DNA from: Thiorhodospira sibirica ATCC 700588
Lineage (GTDB): Bacteria; Pseudomonadota; Gammaproteobacteria; Ectothiorhodospirales; Ectothiorhodospiraceae
Assembly: GCF_000227725.2 (NCBI RefSeq)
Contig: NZ_MU255056.1
Span: forward strand, 403,208 to 467,207
DNA length: 64,000 nucleotides
Reading direction: 5' to 3'
Under the pieces are notes generated by a model that saw only the letters and a list, made by a program, of their open reading frames with translations, ran no database searches and was not told the DNA's origin. The position numbers were made by a program, and so were the translations under genes. This document shows, in pieces, positions 54,810 through 64,000 of the stretch (the stretch's first letter is position 1; each line of letters starts with the position of its first letter).

Positions 54810-55278
54810 GTGTACGCAGGCGGCAGTGGCCTCAGCGTCTGCCAGGCCCCGCATGATCACTTTGCTGGGTTTTGATTATGGGACGCGACGCATTGGCGTG
54901 GCGGTGGGCAATCGCTACACGCAAAGCGCCAACCCGCTGGAGGTGGTGGCTAACCGTGCCAGCGGCCCGGACTGGCAGGCGCTGGATGCCTTGGTGAAAG
55001 ACTGGCAGCCGGAGGGACTGGTGATCGGCTGGGTCAGTTATGCCGATGGCCGTGAGCACCCGCTGGCGCGGGCCATTCAGCGTTTTGCTGACCAGTTGGG
55101 CCAGCGCTACGGTCTGCCGCTTTACCGGGTGAATGAATATGCCAGTTCCGCCGAGGCCAGCGCCCGCCTGGAAGCAGCTCGCCAGCACACCGGGCGCAAA
55201 CGCAGCAAAACCCCGGCCCTTGATCCCTTGGCAGCCAGTCTGCTCCTTGAGCAGTGGTTTGCGGAGCATCCTTTGTGA
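54802..55278 (+). CDS. ruvX: Holliday junction resolvase-like RNase (RuvX/YqgF)
   Basis: The family has a RuvC-like fold and matures the 5' end of 16S rRNA. The body begins [18 protein letters not shown] and continues with [20 protein letters not shown] and [14 protein letters not shown]. The [14 protein letters not shown] segment near the C-terminus carries the conserved Asp. The start at 54802 overlaps yqgE; the ATG at 54853 (MITLLGF) also fits the family and gives 141 residues. It overlaps pyrR at its 3' end. Confidence 0.9.
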   Translation: MPECTQAAVASASARPRMITLLGFDYGTRRIGVAVGNRYTQSANPLEVVANRASGPDWQALDALVKDWQPEGLVIGWVSYADGREHPLARAIQRFADQLGQRYGLPLYRVNEYASSAEASARLEAARQHTGRKRSKTPALDPLAASLLLEQWFAEHPL

Positions 55279-55796
55279 CAAATCCCCCTGTATTTGATGT
55301 CCCGGCCTTGCTGGAACAGATGAGCCGTGCCCTGGCGACACGCATCAAAAGCTACCCCACGCCACCGGCGATGGTGGGTATTCACACCGGCGGTGTCTGG
55401 GTGGCGCAGCATCTGCATCAGCGCCTGGGCCTGGACAAGCCGCTGGGTCTTTTGGATATTGCCTTTTATCGTGATGATTTCAGTCACATGGGCCTGCATC
55501 CGCAGGTGCGCCCCTCGCAGCTGCCCTTTGAGGTGGATGATCAGCATTTAATCCTGGTCGATGATGTGCTCTACAGCGGTCGCACCATTCGCGCCGCGCT
55601 CAATGAGCTGTTCGATTATGGTCGTCCGGCCTCGGTGACGCTGGCCGTGCTGGTGGCGCGGGATGGGCGCGAGTTGCCCATTGAGGCGCAGGTGGTCGGA
55701 ACGCAGATACAGCTGCTGGATTCCCAGCATATCAAGCTGCGCGGACCTGCGCCCTTACGTCTTGAGCTCCTTTCTACCAACCTGGCCGCCGATTAA
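55275..55796 (+). CDS. pyrR: Pyrimidine regulatory protein PyrR / uracil phosphoribosyltransferase
   Basis: PyrR binds uridine nucleotides and PRPP, and in some bacteria controls pyr mRNA attenuation. The 173-residue protein has the PRPP-binding loop [18 protein letters not shown] and the [13 protein letters not shown] and [13 protein letters not shown] segments. The GTG at 55275 overlaps the ruvX stop (GTGA). It is followed without gap by pyrB. No attenuator is seen within the operon, and RNA-binding control is therefore unproven. Confidence 0.93.
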   Translation: MTNPPVFDVPALLEQMSRALATRIKSYPTPPAMVGIHTGGVWVAQHLHQRLGLDKPLGLLDIAFYRDDFSHMGLHPQVRPSQLPFEVDDQHLILVDDVLYSGRTIRAALNELFDYGRPASVTLAVLVARDGRELPIEAQVVGTQIQLLDSQHIKLRGPAPLRLELLSTNLAAD

Positions 55797-56801
55797 ATGG
55801 ATATTGCCACGCCTATTCCCGCCTTCGGGCCACTGGCCCCGGATTTACAACTTGATGCACAGGGCCGCCTGCGCCATCTGCTGACCATTGAAGGGCTGTC
55901 GCGGGCACTGCTGATGGAGCTGCTCGACACCGCTGCCTCCTTTGCCGGGGTTAATGAAAAAGCGGTCAAGAAGGTGCCCTTGCTGCGCGGGAAGACCGTG
56001 CTCAATCTCTTTTTTGAGGCCAGCACCCGCACCCGAACCACCTTTGAGCTGGCCGCCAAGCGCCTGTCGGCGGATGTGCTCAATATCAATATCGGCACCT
56101 CCTCGGCGGTCAAGGGGGAAAGCCTGCTGGATACCTTGCGCAATCTGGAGGCGATGCAGGTGGATATGTTCGTGGTGCGCCATGCCGAAAGTGGTGCGGC
56201 GCATTTTATCGCCCGCCATGTCGCCCCGCATGTCAGCGTACTCAATGCCGGTGACGGGCGCCACGCCCACCCCACTCAGGCCCTGCTGGATGTGTTTACC
56301 ATCCGCCGCCACAAGCCGGATTTTTCTTCGCTGTGTGTGGCCATTGTCGGTGATATTCTCCATTCCCGCGTGGCCCGTTCGCAGATTCATGCACTCAATA
56401 TTCTCGGCACCGGTGAGGTGCGCGTGGTGGCACCGCGTTCCCTGCTGCCGGCCTCAGTGGAATGTCTGGGAGTGCGGGTGTTTGAGGATATTCGCCAGGG
56501 GCTTAAGGATGCCGACGTTATTATCACCCTGCGCCTGCAGCGCGAGCGCATGGACAGCGGCCTGCTCCCCTCCGAACAGGAGTTTTATCAACACTGGGGA
56601 CTCAGCGCAGAACGTCTGGCGTTGGCCAAACCGGATTGCATGGTGATGCACCCCGGCCCGGTCAATCGCGGCGTAGAGATTGACTCGTGCGTAGCTGATG
56701 GGCCGCAGTCGGTGATTCTTGAGCAGGTGACGAACGGAATTGCCGTGCGCATGGCGGTGATGTCATTGATCATGGGCAGTATGGCAGGAGGTGAGGCGTG
56801 A
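55797..56801 (+). CDS. pyrB: Aspartate carbamoyltransferase, catalytic chain
   Basis: PyrB condenses carbamoyl phosphate and aspartate in pyrimidine synthesis. The 334-residue protein has the carbamoyl-phosphate motif [19 protein letters not shown], the [14 protein letters not shown] loop and the [11 protein letters not shown] motif. It has an N-terminal extension of about 20 residues relative to the E. coli catalytic chain, as in enzymes that pair with PyrC'. The next gene overlaps by four bases. No pyrI is nearby. Confidence 0.96.
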   Translation: MDIATPIPAFGPLAPDLQLDAQGRLRHLLTIEGLSRALLMELLDTAASFAGVNEKAVKKVPLLRGKTVLNLFFEASTRTRTTFELAAKRLSADVLNINIGTSSAVKGESLLDTLRNLEAMQVDMFVVRHAESGAAHFIARHVAPHVSVLNAGDGRHAHPTQALLDVFTIRRHKPDFSSLCVAIVGDILHSRVARSQIHALNILGTGEVRVVAPRSLLPASVECLGVRVFEDIRQGLKDADVIITLRLQRERMDSGLLPSEQEFYQHWGLSAERLALAKPDCMVMHPGPVNRGVEIDSCVADGPQSVILEQVTNGIAVRMAVMSLIMGSMAGGEA

Positions 56802-58087
56802 AAACCTTGATCAGCAACGCACACCTGTTTGATCCCGCCCAGGGGCTGGATCGTCCCGGCGCTGTAGCGATTATGGATGATACCCTCGTGGCGGTTGGAG
56901 AGGTGCCCGCCGATTTTCACGCGGAGCGCCATCTGGATGCCCAGGGGGCGCTGCTGCTGCCGGGGCTGATTGATCTTTGCGCCCGTCTGCGCGAACCCGG
57001 TCAGGAATACAAGGCCACGCTGGTCTCGGAAACCCGCGCGGCGGCGGCCAGCGGCATCACCACGGTGGTATGTCCGCCAGACACCGATCCGGCGGTTGAC
57101 TCGCCCGCACACATCGAGCTGATTACCCGCCGCGCACAGTATGGCAGTGGGGTGCGGGTCAAGGTACTGGGGGCCTTAACCGCCGGGCTTGACGGGCGCC
57201 AACTGGCTGAAATGGCGGCGCTTAAACAGGCCGGGGCCTTGGGCGTCAGTCAGGCGCTGCGCCCCATCAGCAGCCCGGTGCTGTTGCGCCGTGCGATGGA
57301 ATATGCCGCCAGCCATGACCTGACCGTCTTTTTGCATCCCCTGGATGCCTCGCTGGCGGGCAGTGGCTGTGTTCATGAAGGCCCGGTGGGCACGCGCATG
57401 GGCCTGCCCGGTATCCCGCAAGCCGCCGAAACCGCCGCACTAGGGGTGATTCTCGCCCTGGCAGAGCAAACCGGCGCACGGGTGCATCTATGCCGCCTGT
57501 CCACCGCCCGGGCAACCGCCATGATTGCCCGTGCCAAGGATGATGGCCTGCGCATCACGGCGGATGTCTGCGCTCATCAACTGTTCCTGACACAACACGA
57601 TGTCGCTGACTTTAACAGCCTATGCCATGTCATCCCGCCGCTGCGCACCGAACAGGACCGTGAAGGGCTGCGGCGCGCCCTGGCAGAAGGCGTCATTGAT
57701 GCCATTTGCTCCGATCATCAACCACATGAGGCCGATGCCAAACTGGCCCCCTTCCCCTCGACCCAGCCGGGCATCTCCGCACTGGAAACGCTGCTGCCCT
57801 TGAGCCTGAAGCTGGTCAGTGAAGGCGTTTTGTCGCTGGCCGAGGTCATCACGCGCCTCACCCGCGCCCCGGCAAATATTCTGAGACTACCGCTTGGACA
57901 GCTACAGGTCGGCCAGGCCGCTGATCTGTGTCTGCTCAATCCCCATACCGCCTATTGCCCGCAGCCGGAAAACTGGCACAGCCAGGGGCTGAACACCCCC
58001 TTTTTCGGTCAGCGTTTTGCCGGGGTGGTTACGTACACCATGGTCGCCGGGCAACTGATTCATTCCATTGACGCAAGGCCGATTTAG
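56798..58087 (+). CDS. pyrC': Dihydroorotase-like protein PyrC' (likely inactive)
   Basis: The 429-residue protein has the amidohydrolase layout of dihydroorotase. In active enzymes PGLIDLHVHFREPG carries two zinc ligands in an HxH pair; here the segment reads [14 protein letters not shown], so both are lost (Cys61 and Arg63). The later [11 protein letters not shown] also has Arg where active enzymes have His. This matches PyrC', the inactive partner that supports aspartate carbamoyltransferase assembly in pseudomonads. It begins at GTG overlapping pyrB. An active PyrC should be encoded elsewhere. Confidence 0.92.
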   Translation: MKTLISNAHLFDPAQGLDRPGAVAIMDDTLVAVGEVPADFHAERHLDAQGALLLPGLIDLCARLREPGQEYKATLVSETRAAAASGITTVVCPPDTDPAVDSPAHIELITRRAQYGSGVRVKVLGALTAGLDGRQLAEMAALKQAGALGVSQALRPISSPVLLRRAMEYAASHDLTVFLHPLDASLAGSGCVHEGPVGTRMGLPGIPQAAETAALGVILALAEQTGARVHLCRLSTARATAMIARAKDDGLRITADVCAHQLFLTQHDVADFNSLCHVIPPLRTEQDREGLRRALAEGVIDAICSDHQPHEADAKLAPFPSTQPGISALETLLPLSLKLVSEGVLSLAEVITRLTRAPANILRLPLGQLQVGQAADLCLLNPHTAYCPQPENWHSQGLNTPFFGQRFAGVVTYTMVAGQLIHSIDARPI

Positions 58088-58089
58088 CC

Positions 58090-58962
58090 ATGAGCTCCAC
58101 TGCGCATCGCGATACCCTGTTTGTTGAACAGGCCCCGATCATCCACAACCACCGCTGCCCCGGCGGCCAATATCTCCTGCGCCTCAAGGCCCCGATCTGC
58201 GCGCAAAAAGCCCAGCCAGGACAGTTTATCCACCTGCAATGTGACCCGCATCTGCCCTTGCGCCGCCCCTTGTCGATTTTATCCACCGACGCGGATGCGG
58301 GCGTTGTGGATCTGCTCTACCTTCCTGTTGGCCAGGGCACCCAGACATTAACGACCCGCAAGGCGGGCGAAATCCTTGATCTCATTGGCCCCATCGGCCA
58401 GCCCTTTAGCCTGCCTGCGCACGCATCCCGCCCGCTGCTTTTGGGCGGTGGCGTAGGGATTCCGCCGGTGCTATTTCTGGCGGCGCGTTTAGCGGCGAAT
58501 GCACACCATCAGCCGCTGGCCTTTCTAGGCTCTGAACTGCCCTTTCCCTTCGACACCCGCAAGGCGGCGCTGGACATTCCAGGGCTGCCCACCGAGGCCA
58601 GCGACACCCTGAGCTGTTGTGAAGACTGGGGCATTCCCACCCGCCTGAGCTCACGCGCTGGCCTGCCCGGCTGCTTTAATGGCTTTGTCACCGAACTTGC
58701 CGACCACTGGCTCAAACAGCTCGCCCCCGCCGAACGCGCCAAGGTGACTATCTATGCCTGCGGCCCACACCCCATGCTCGCCGCCTGCGCCGCACTGGCC
58801 AAAGCCTACCAGCTACCCTGCCAGGTCTCCTTGGAAGAACACATGGCCTGCGGCGTCGGCGGCTGCGCGGGCTGTGTCGTAGAAACCCAGCAAGACGGAC
58901 AACCACGGATGCAACGCGTCTGCGTCGATGGCCCGGTCTTCGACGCCTATCAGGTGTTTTAG
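58090..58962 (+). CDS. pyrK: Dihydroorotate dehydrogenase electron-transfer subunit
   Basis: PyrK passes electrons from dihydroorotate dehydrogenase to NAD. The 290-residue protein has the FAD-binding motif LRRPLSIL, the NAD-binding glycine region LLLGGGVGIPPV, and a C-terminal [2Fe-2S] cluster motif EEHMACGVGGCAGCV followed by RVCVDGPVF. It is three bases after pyrC', at the end of the operon. The matching PyrD is not in the window. Other ferredoxin-NADP reductase-like proteins share this layout, but operon context supports PyrK. Confidence 0.93.
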   Translation: MSSTAHRDTLFVEQAPIIHNHRCPGGQYLLRLKAPICAQKAQPGQFIHLQCDPHLPLRRPLSILSTDADAGVVDLLYLPVGQGTQTLTTRKAGEILDLIGPIGQPFSLPAHASRPLLLGGGVGIPPVLFLAARLAANAHHQPLAFLGSELPFPFDTRKAALDIPGLPTEASDTLSCCEDWGIPTRLSSRAGLPGCFNGFVTELADHWLKQLAPAERAKVTIYACGPHPMLAACAALAKAYQLPCQVSLEEHMACGVGGCAGCVVETQQDGQPRMQRVCVDGPVFDAYQVF

Positions 58963-59115
58963 AGACTGTCGTCACACGATTCGCGGCCAGATAGCCACAC
59001 AGCGTATTGAGCCGCCGCCAGGAATGAAGCGGCGTTCTGGGCATAGTGACTGGCAATCCCTCGCCAGCCTTTGAGGTGCAAAAAAGCGTTCTCGACCTGA
59101 TACCGGTGACGGTAG
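58959..59115 (-). pseudogene. IS5-family transposase C-terminal fragment
   Basis: On the minus strand the frame reads YRHRYQVENAFLHLKGWRG, IASHYAQNAASFLAAAQYAV and WLSGRES before a stop that overlaps the pyrK stop region. This is the tail of an IS5-like DDE transposase (catalytic Glu in YQVENAF). The rest of the gene is missing. It fills the gap between pyrK and ispF. Confidence 0.75.
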
Positions 59116-59136
59116 GTAGAGCTTGACATTATGGCG

Positions 59137-59619
59137 TTAGCTGTTTTCGCGAGGGCCTAATAACACGACTGCATGGGCGGCGATGCCTTCCTCGCGCCCG
59201 GTGAAGCCGAGTTTTTCGCTGGTGGTGGCTTTGACGTTGACCTGGGTTATGGCGATGCCCAGATCAGCGGCGAGATTGGCCTGCATGGCCGCGATATGCG
59301 GGGCCATTTTGGGGGCCTGGGCAATGATAGTGCTGTCTACGTTGAGCACTTGCAGCCCGCGACTGTTGAGCATTTGCATGACCCGGCGTAACAGCTCACG
59401 GCTGTCAGCACCTTTGTAAGTGGGGTCAGTATCGGGAAAGTGGCGCCCGATATCCCCCAGTCCACAGGCGCCGAGCAGGGCATCACAGAGAGCATGGATC
59501 AGCACATCGCCATCAGAATGCGCCGTGAAGGCCTGGTGATAAGGGATTTTCACCCCGCCGAGAATGACATGATCGCCTGCACAGAAGGCGTGTACATCAA
59601 AGCCGTGACCGATGCGCAT
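59137..59619 (-). CDS. ispF: 2-C-methyl-D-erythritol 2,4-cyclodiphosphate synthase
   Basis: IspF cyclises CDP-methylerythritol phosphate in the MEP isoprenoid pathway. The 160-residue protein has the metal-binding start [11 protein letters not shown] (Asp8, His10), [31 protein letters not shown] and the C-terminal [21 protein letters not shown]. Its ATG overlaps the fumarase stop by one base (TAATG), so it is translated with fumarase. ispD, its usual partner, is not adjacent. Confidence 0.97.
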   Translation of the reverse strand: MRIGHGFDVHAFCAGDHVILGGVKIPYHQAFTAHSDGDVLIHALCDALLGACGLGDIGRHFPDTDPTYKGADSRELLRRVMQMLNSRGLQVLNVDSTIIAQAPKMAPHIAAMQANLAADLGIAITQVNVKATTSEKLGFTGREEGIAAHAVVLLGPRENS

Positions 59620-61136
59620 TATGCGTTCTCCAGTGATTGCATGGCGGCGATTTTGAGCTGCCAGGTTTTGGGGCCGGTTTCATGCACTGATTCGCCCCGG
59701 CTGTCCACGGCGACGGTGACCGGCATATCCTGTACCTCAAATTCGTAAATCGCTTCCATGCCCAGATCTTCAAAGGCCACCACGCGGGCGGATTTGATCG
59801 CCTTGGACACCAGATAGGCCGCACCGCCGACCGCCATCAGATACACCGCGCCATGGTGCTTGATCGCCTCAATCGCCACCGGGCCACGCTCGGCTTTACC
59901 GACCATGCCCAGAAGGCCGGTCTGGGCGAGCATCTGCGGGGTGAATTTATCCATGCGGGTTGCGGTGGTCGGGCCGGCCGGACCCACCACTTCATCACGC
60001 ACCGGGTCCACCGGGCCGACATAATAGATAAAGCGGTTATGCAGATCGACGGGCAAAGGTTGGCCCTGATCCAGCAGCGCTTTGAGGCGCTGATGGGCGG
60101 CATCACGTCCGGTGAGCAGACGGCCACTGAGCAAGAGTTCATCACCGGGTCGCCAGTGCGCAATCTCTGCAGATGTCAGCTGATCCAGATTGACCTGACG
60201 CCCGTGGCTGGTGTCATAGGGAATCTGCGGGAATGAGGCCAGCGAGGGCGGGGTTAGCTTTGCCGGACCGCTGCCATCAAGATGGAAATGCACATGACGG
60301 GTGGCCGCGCAATTGGGTACCATCGCCACCGGCAAGGAGGCGGCATGGGTGGGATAATCCATGATCTTGACATCCAGCACCGTGGTCAAGCCGCCCAGCC
60401 CTTGCGCGCCAATGCCCAAAGCGTTAACTTTTTCATAAAGCTCAAGGCGCAGCTTTTCGGCGGTGGTTTGTGGGCCGCGCGCGCGCAGTTTATGAATATC
60501 AATCGGTGCCATCAAGGATTCTTTGGCCATCAGCACCGCCTTTTCCGGAGTGCCGCCGATGCCGATGCCCAGAATCCCCGGCGGACACCAGCCTGCGCCC
60601 ATGGTCGGCACGGTTTTGAGCACCCAGTCCACGATGGAATCAGAGGGATTGAGCATGGCCAGCTTGGTTTTGTTTTCCGAGCCACCGCCTTTAGCCGCAC
60701 AGATAACCTCGACCTGATCGCCGGGCACCATCTCCACATGCACCACCGCCGGGGTATTGTCTTGTGAGTTTGTGCGGGCACCTGCGGGGTCGTGTAATAC
60801 CGAGGCACGCAGGCGATTGTCCGGGTGGTTATAGGCGCGGCGCACCCCTTCATCGACCATGGCCTGCAGGCTCATGGCGCTATCCCAGCGGACCTGCATA
60901 CCGATTTTAAGAAATACCACCGCAATCCCGGTATCCTGACAGATGGGGCGTTTGCCCTCGGCACACAGACGCGAATTAACCAGAATCTGCGCCATCGCAT
61001 CCTTGGCCGCCGGGTTTTGCTCTAGCTGATAGGCCGCATACAGCGCCTCGATAAAGTCCAAGGGATGGTAATAACTGATAAACTGAAAAGCATCGGCGAT
61101 GCTGTCAATAAAATCGCCTTCACGAATTACACACAT
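59619..61136 (-). CDS. fumA: Class I fumarate hydratase
   Basis: This iron-sulfur enzyme hydrates fumarate to malate. The product of 505 residues has [17 protein letters not shown] with a cluster Cys, the [15 protein letters not shown] motif and [17 protein letters not shown], along with the C-terminal beta-domain ([23 protein letters not shown]-type end). ATG at 61136 fits the family start ([20 protein letters not shown]) and has GAGG upstream; 61154 is an alternative. Its stop overlaps ispF. Confidence 0.93.
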   Translation of the reverse strand: MCVIREGDFIDSIADAFQFISYYHPLDFIEALYAAYQLEQNPAAKDAMAQILVNSRLCAEGKRPICQDTGIAVVFLKIGMQVRWDSAMSLQAMVDEGVRRAYNHPDNRLRASVLHDPAGARTNSQDNTPAVVHVEMVPGDQVEVICAAKGGGSENKTKLAMLNPSDSIVDWVLKTVPTMGAGWCPPGILGIGIGGTPEKAVLMAKESLMAPIDIHKLRARGPQTTAEKLRLELYEKVNALGIGAQGLGGLTTVLDVKIMDYPTHAASLPVAMVPNCAATRHVHFHLDGSGPAKLTPPSLASFPQIPYDTSHGRQVNLDQLTSAEIAHWRPGDELLLSGRLLTGRDAAHQRLKALLDQGQPLPVDLHNRFIYYVGPVDPVRDEVVGPAGPTTATRMDKFTPQMLAQTGLLGMVGKAERGPVAIEAIKHHGAVYLMAVGGAAYLVSKAIKSARVVAFEDLGMEAIYEFEVQDMPVTVAVDSRGESVHETGPKTWQLKIAAMQSLENA

Positions 61137-61242
61137 AACCACCGGGTTCCTCATTTTAGGTCTCAGGGCGCATCAATACACAAGCTTTGGCGTGAACGCA
61201 AGCCGCCCGATGCCAAGCCCGCAGATACACAGTTAAGGATTT

Positions 61243-62415
61243 ATGGTAGCACCTTTGTCAAGCAACACTGCACTGGCTGTCAAACAGCTCAGCAAAATCT
61301 ATCCGCTGTACGCCAAACCCACGGATCGTTTGCTGGAGCTTTTGCTGCACCGGCGTCGCCATACGCCATTTGTTGCCCTGGATCAGCTCAGCTTTAGCCT
61401 TGCCAAAGGGCGCACCCTGGGCATTGTCGGGGAAAACGGCTCAGGCAAAAGTACCTTGCTGCAGCTGATTGCCGGCACCCTGACGCCCTCATCGGGCCAG
61501 ATTCACCGTCAGGGTAAGGTCTTGGCGCTGCTGGAGCTGGGTATTGGCTTTCATCCGGATTTCACCGGGCGGCAGAATCTGTTTTTTTATGCCGATATTC
61601 TGGGCCTGTCACGCCAATACCTGCAATCCAAACTTACCGAGATCATTGAGTTTTCCGAGCTTGGGGTGTTTATTGAGCGCCCCTTAAAAACCTATTCCAC
61701 CGGCATGAAAATGCGCCTGGCTTTTGCGCTGGTGGCTTCGCTGGAGCCAGATATTCTCATTATTGATGAGGCCCTGGCGGTCGGTGATGTGCATTTTCAG
61801 AAAAAGTGCATTGATCGCATGATGGACATCCGTGCTGGCGGCTGTACCATTTTGTTTTGCTCTCACAGCAGCTATCAGGTCAGCATGTTTTGTGATGAGG
61901 TGATCTGGCTCAAAGCCGGCCGGATGCAGATGCACGACACCCCCGCCCGCGTATTGCCACATTATGAGGCCTATCAGCTCAGCAAGGATTGCCCACCCGC
62001 CGAACTACAGGCCGGTCACGGCGGCACGCCTGCGCTTATCACGGCGCTGGAGATCTTAAGCCCGCTGCCGCTACAGCCGCATGGTGATCTGAGCATACGC
62101 ATCGTGGTGGAATGTCCGCGCCCGGATACGCCCTATCATGTGAGCCTGTCGCTAAAGCTTGAAGACGGTCGCGGGGTGTATGTTACGGCAACACACCTGC
62201 AAGGCATGGCCCCGCTCCAGGGCTTACACCGCGAGATTTATATCCACTTTCCGGCGCTGCCCCTGCTGGCGGGCATCTATATCCTGCATGCCCGCGCCTT
62301 TGATGATCAAGGTCTGTTGGTCTATCACGAAAAACTGATCACGGACCTGGAGATTCTCAAAACCAGCGAAGAGCGGGGGTTTCTCAAGCTGGCGCATCAG
62401 TGGCAGATTGCTTGA
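61243..62415 (+). CDS. Wzt-like polysaccharide ABC transporter ATPase
   Basis: The 390-residue protein has the ABC ATPase motifs: Walker A GENGSGKSTLL, the signature YSTGMKMRLAFALV and Walker B DILIIDEALAVGD. This pattern is that of O-antigen or teichoic acid exporters (Wzt/TagH). A C-terminal domain of about 140 residues resembles the carbohydrate-binding part of Wzt. No Wzm-type permease or glycosyltransferase is adjacent, so the transported glycan is unknown. It is divergent from fumA and probably alone. Confidence 0.88.
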   Translation: MVAPLSSNTALAVKQLSKIYPLYAKPTDRLLELLLHRRRHTPFVALDQLSFSLAKGRTLGIVGENGSGKSTLLQLIAGTLTPSSGQIHRQGKVLALLELGIGFHPDFTGRQNLFFYADILGLSRQYLQSKLTEIIEFSELGVFIERPLKTYSTGMKMRLAFALVASLEPDILIIDEALAVGDVHFQKKCIDRMMDIRAGGCTILFCSHSSYQVSMFCDEVIWLKAGRMQMHDTPARVLPHYEAYQLSKDCPPAELQAGHGGTPALITALEILSPLPLQPHGDLSIRIVVECPRPDTPYHVSLSLKLEDGRGVYVTATHLQGMAPLQGLHREIYIHFPALPLLAGIYILHARAFDDQGLLVYHEKLITDLEILKTSEERGFLKLAHQWQIA

Positions 62416-62621
62416 TCTGGCGGTGTTACGGTGCCATCGCATGCTGTCGTATATCTCACAAAACGGCGGTGGATGTTGTTTTTATCACAGGTCGCTGGCG
62501 GCGGGTGCTGTTCGGGAGGTGTTGCGGTGGCGCTGCATGGGCGTGACTGTGGATAAGGTATGCTTATTGCTAAGCCTGCTTGCTTATTTTTATATTTATA
62601 ACATTTGAGGAGCACGGCGCC

Positions 62622-62981
62622 ATGGCAAAAGTTACCTTTAGAAGTCCCTTACACAAAGACCGCACGATAGAGGCGGTGGCAGGCAGCCATAAACAGACCA
62701 TTTTGCAACTGGCCAAGGAGAATCATATCCCCATTGATTTTGGTTGCCAGAATGGTGAATGCGGCACCTGTCTGGTCAAAGTCACCTCGATGGATCAGTC
62801 CAAGCCGATGGGCGGGCCGTTAAATCCCAGCGAGACGCAGGTGCTCAAAGAAATGGGCAAGATTACTCAGGAAGAAATTGATCAGATGCTGATTGATGAT
62901 CTGCCGCCTTCTCCCTGGCGTCTGGCCTGTCAGATGATTTTGCGCGATGAAGAGGTGTTGATCGAATACCCCAGTCGTTAA
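62622..62981 (+). CDS. [2Fe-2S] ferredoxin
   Basis: The 119-residue plant-type ferredoxin has cluster cysteines in FGCQNGECGTCLVKV and a fourth in RLACQMI. The ATG at 62622 follows GAGGAG; the start at 62580 is not supported. A terminator follows. Electron partners are unknown; the IorAB enzyme and PyrK are possible ferredoxin users, by inference. Confidence 0.92.
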   Translation: MAKVTFRSPLHKDRTIEAVAGSHKQTILQLAKENHIPIDFGCQNGECGTCLVKVTSMDQSKPMGGPLNPSETQVLKEMGKITQEEIDQMLIDDLPPSPWRLACQMILRDEEVLIEYPSR

Positions 62982-62990
62982 GCCTGACCG

Positions 62991-63023
62991 CTCCCCTCGT
63001 GTTCAAGGAGGGGAGTCGTTTTT
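62991..63023 (+). terminator. Terminator of the ferredoxin gene
   Basis: The stem CTCCCCTC/GAGGGGAG with a 9-nt loop is followed by TCGTTTTT. Confidence 0.85.
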
Positions 63024-63057
63024 ACCCATCAGCTTGCGTATACAACAAACACCTGTT

Positions 63058-63110
63058 CCTAAAAACCTAAACAAAGTTGCTTATGCGATTTTTAGGCACT
63101 TCGCTCTCCG
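63058..63110 (-). mobile_element. Third copy of the TnpB-element right end
   Basis: On the minus strand this ends GCAACTTTGTTTAGGTTTTTA, matching the outer ends at 7789 (GCAATTGTGGATAGGTTTTTA) and 24487 (GCAAGTTTGGGTAGGTTTTTA). Sequence inside it differs from those two copies. The minus-strand frames covering it (for example 63081-63263) are not recognised. Confidence 0.55.
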
Positions 63111-63667
63111 TTGATAACACCCTTGCGGGCGAGCAACTGGAGTCCGGGTTGAGCAGTCCCAACCGAATGGCCGGTCAACACCGGCAACATGGGCGGTTTC
63201 AGCCGTCGAAACCCAGCTTGCGCCATAAAAGTGACCTCGGCGTTCATCCTGAACAGAGAACAACTTTGCGATTCGACTTCGACCCCGACCATAGAACGCG
63301 AAACCTTCGCGCTTGTAGATAACCTATCTACAAGCGAAAATTCTGATAAACAATGAAGAAAAAATCAAGAACTGTTTTTTGCTCTGCGGCGCGGTTTTAC
63401 TGCGCTGATCGAGTTTCGCTAACAAACGTTAGCGCGCACCCTCAAGTGAGGATGGGCCGATCCGCCAAAGCCAGATGAACAAACATCTGGCGCTAAGTTC
63501 TTGAGTACGCTTTAGGTTTTACATCTGAGACTTGCCCAGATAACCGCAAACCTAAACTTATTAAAGAACGAGAACAGCCCTTGGTTCTCGGGCTAAGGCC
63601 ATGGTAGGGTATGCTAAAGCGTATGTAAACCCTATTTCTAACTGTGTGTTAGCCCAAAGCAGTAATG
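63111..63667. other. Hairpin-rich stretch without recognised gene
   Basis: Several hairpins follow one another. CGCTTGTAGATA/TATCTACAAGCG with a 3-nt loop lies at 63310-63336. GCTAAC/GTTAGC lies near 63420. CCAGATG/CATCTGG lies near 63471-63491. GAGAAC/GTTCTC lies near 63569-63590. The stretch has no convincing protein frame. It lies between a TnpB-element right end and an ISNCY-type left end, so it may contain element ends or a structured RNA. No known RNA family is recognised. Confidence 0.45.
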
Positions 63668-64000
63668 TCCCCTTCGTCCAATTCTAAAATGTCCCCTTTA
63701 TATTTAAGCGGGAGGGGCACGCATGACGAAGGAGCACATTACGATGAGTCACAAAGAAATTGACCGACTAGAGATGATTCAGGCGGTGGCGAACAAGCAT
63801 CTGCGGCAGGCCGAGGCGGCCCAGCGCCTGGGGTTGAGCGTGCGCCAGGTCAAGCGCCTGGTTCGCCGCTATCGTGAGCATGGGGCGACAGGGCTACGCA
63901 GTGGCCACCGTGGCCGACGTCCCAATAACGCCATTGCCGAGACAGTACGCCAGGAGGTGCTCGCCTTGGTCAAGACGCACTACACCGACTTTGGCCCCAC
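63668..64000 (+). mobile_element. ISNCY-type insertion sequence, left part
   Basis: The sequence TGTCCCCTTCGTCC (about 63668) with a second TGTCCCC 24 bases later looks like a terminal repeat. A transposase gene begins at 63744 and runs off the window. The right end is outside. Confidence 0.75.
63744..64000 (+). CDS. ISNCY/IS481-like transposase, N-terminal part
   Basis: The visible 85 residues begin MSHKEIDRLEMIQAVANKHL and contain a helix-turn-helix (RQAEAAQRLGLSVRQVKRLV) and then RRYREHGATGLRSGHRGRRP. The pattern is that of ISNCY-type transposases with an integrase-like catalytic domain further on. The ATG at 63744 follows AAGGAG nine bases upstream; the ATG at 63723 is also open. The gene is cut by the window edge. 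Confidence 0.85.
   Translation, partial: MSHKEIDRLEMIQAVANKHLRQAEAAQRLGLSVRQVKRLVRRYREHGATGLRSGHRGRRPNNAIAETVRQEVLALVKTHYTDFGP

Overview
The window is about 64 kb of bacterial chromosome with moderately high GC. The gene complement points to a gammaproteobacterium: tmRNA tag ANDDNYALAA, type IV minor pilins, MlaA, YqgE-RuvX, a pyrB-pyrC' pair with an inactive dihydroorotase-like subunit, KfrA, and IS607/IS605-type insertion sequences. The genus cannot be named from sequence alone. No rRNA, CRISPR array or prophage is visible.

Layout. 1-9.9 kb: proC, a double-receiver diguanylate cyclase, an alpha/beta hydrolase, metK, then an aromatic 2-oxoacid module (iorA, iorB, paaK-like ligase, ACT protein) interrupted by a solo insertion-sequence end. 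10-23.8 kb: a dense signalling block (cheR-cheD-cheB, a small transducer, a STAS protein, a receiver/PP2C phosphatase/anti-sigma-kinase fusion, a LOV-type hybrid histidine kinase, an HD-GYP regulator), accA, and a CHASE2 adenylate cyclase. 23.8-31.5 kb: cytochrome b561, an IS607 element with a shortened TnpB, mlaA, a half-size HsdS, a collapsed diguanylate cyclase gene, a FetB-like permease, a pentahaem cytochrome c and a Maf protein. 31.6-37 kb: an HDOD/membrane-PH fusion, a periplasmic ankyrin protein and mnmE. 37-39.3 kb: a hot spot of broken TnpB elements around tRNA-Val and ssrA. 39.4-44.5 kb: a lipoprotein with a DUF1566-like C-terminus, sufT, a Rieske protein, a LON-domain protein, thioredoxin, and kfrA with a palindromic operator. 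44.6-48.5 kb: a pilE/fimT/pilV/pilW/pilX minor-pilin operon. 48.5-54 kb: a GNAT protein, a back-to-back junction between a decapitated ychF and a decapitated AGCS symporter, a flagellin-like protein, and a large protein with a degenerate KaiC-like domain plus a PEP-synthase ATP-grasp domain. 54.2-59 kb: a tightly packed yqgE-ruvX-pyrR-pyrB-pyrC'-pyrK operon. 59-64 kb: ispF, fumarase, an orphan Wzt-like ATPase, a [2Fe-2S] ferredoxin, a structured non-coding stretch and the start of an ISNCY-type transposase.

Two signals cut across the window. First, a family of about 57-bp intergenic double-hairpin elements recurs in at least nine places, and one copy sits where the middle of a tnpB gene has been lost. 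Second, three copies of a TnpB-element right end share the terminus TAGGTTTTTA; one is a solo end (7789-7918) that keeps the last codons of tnpB. The ychF/AGCS junction at 49755 is either a real rearrangement or an assembly misjoin and should be tested first.
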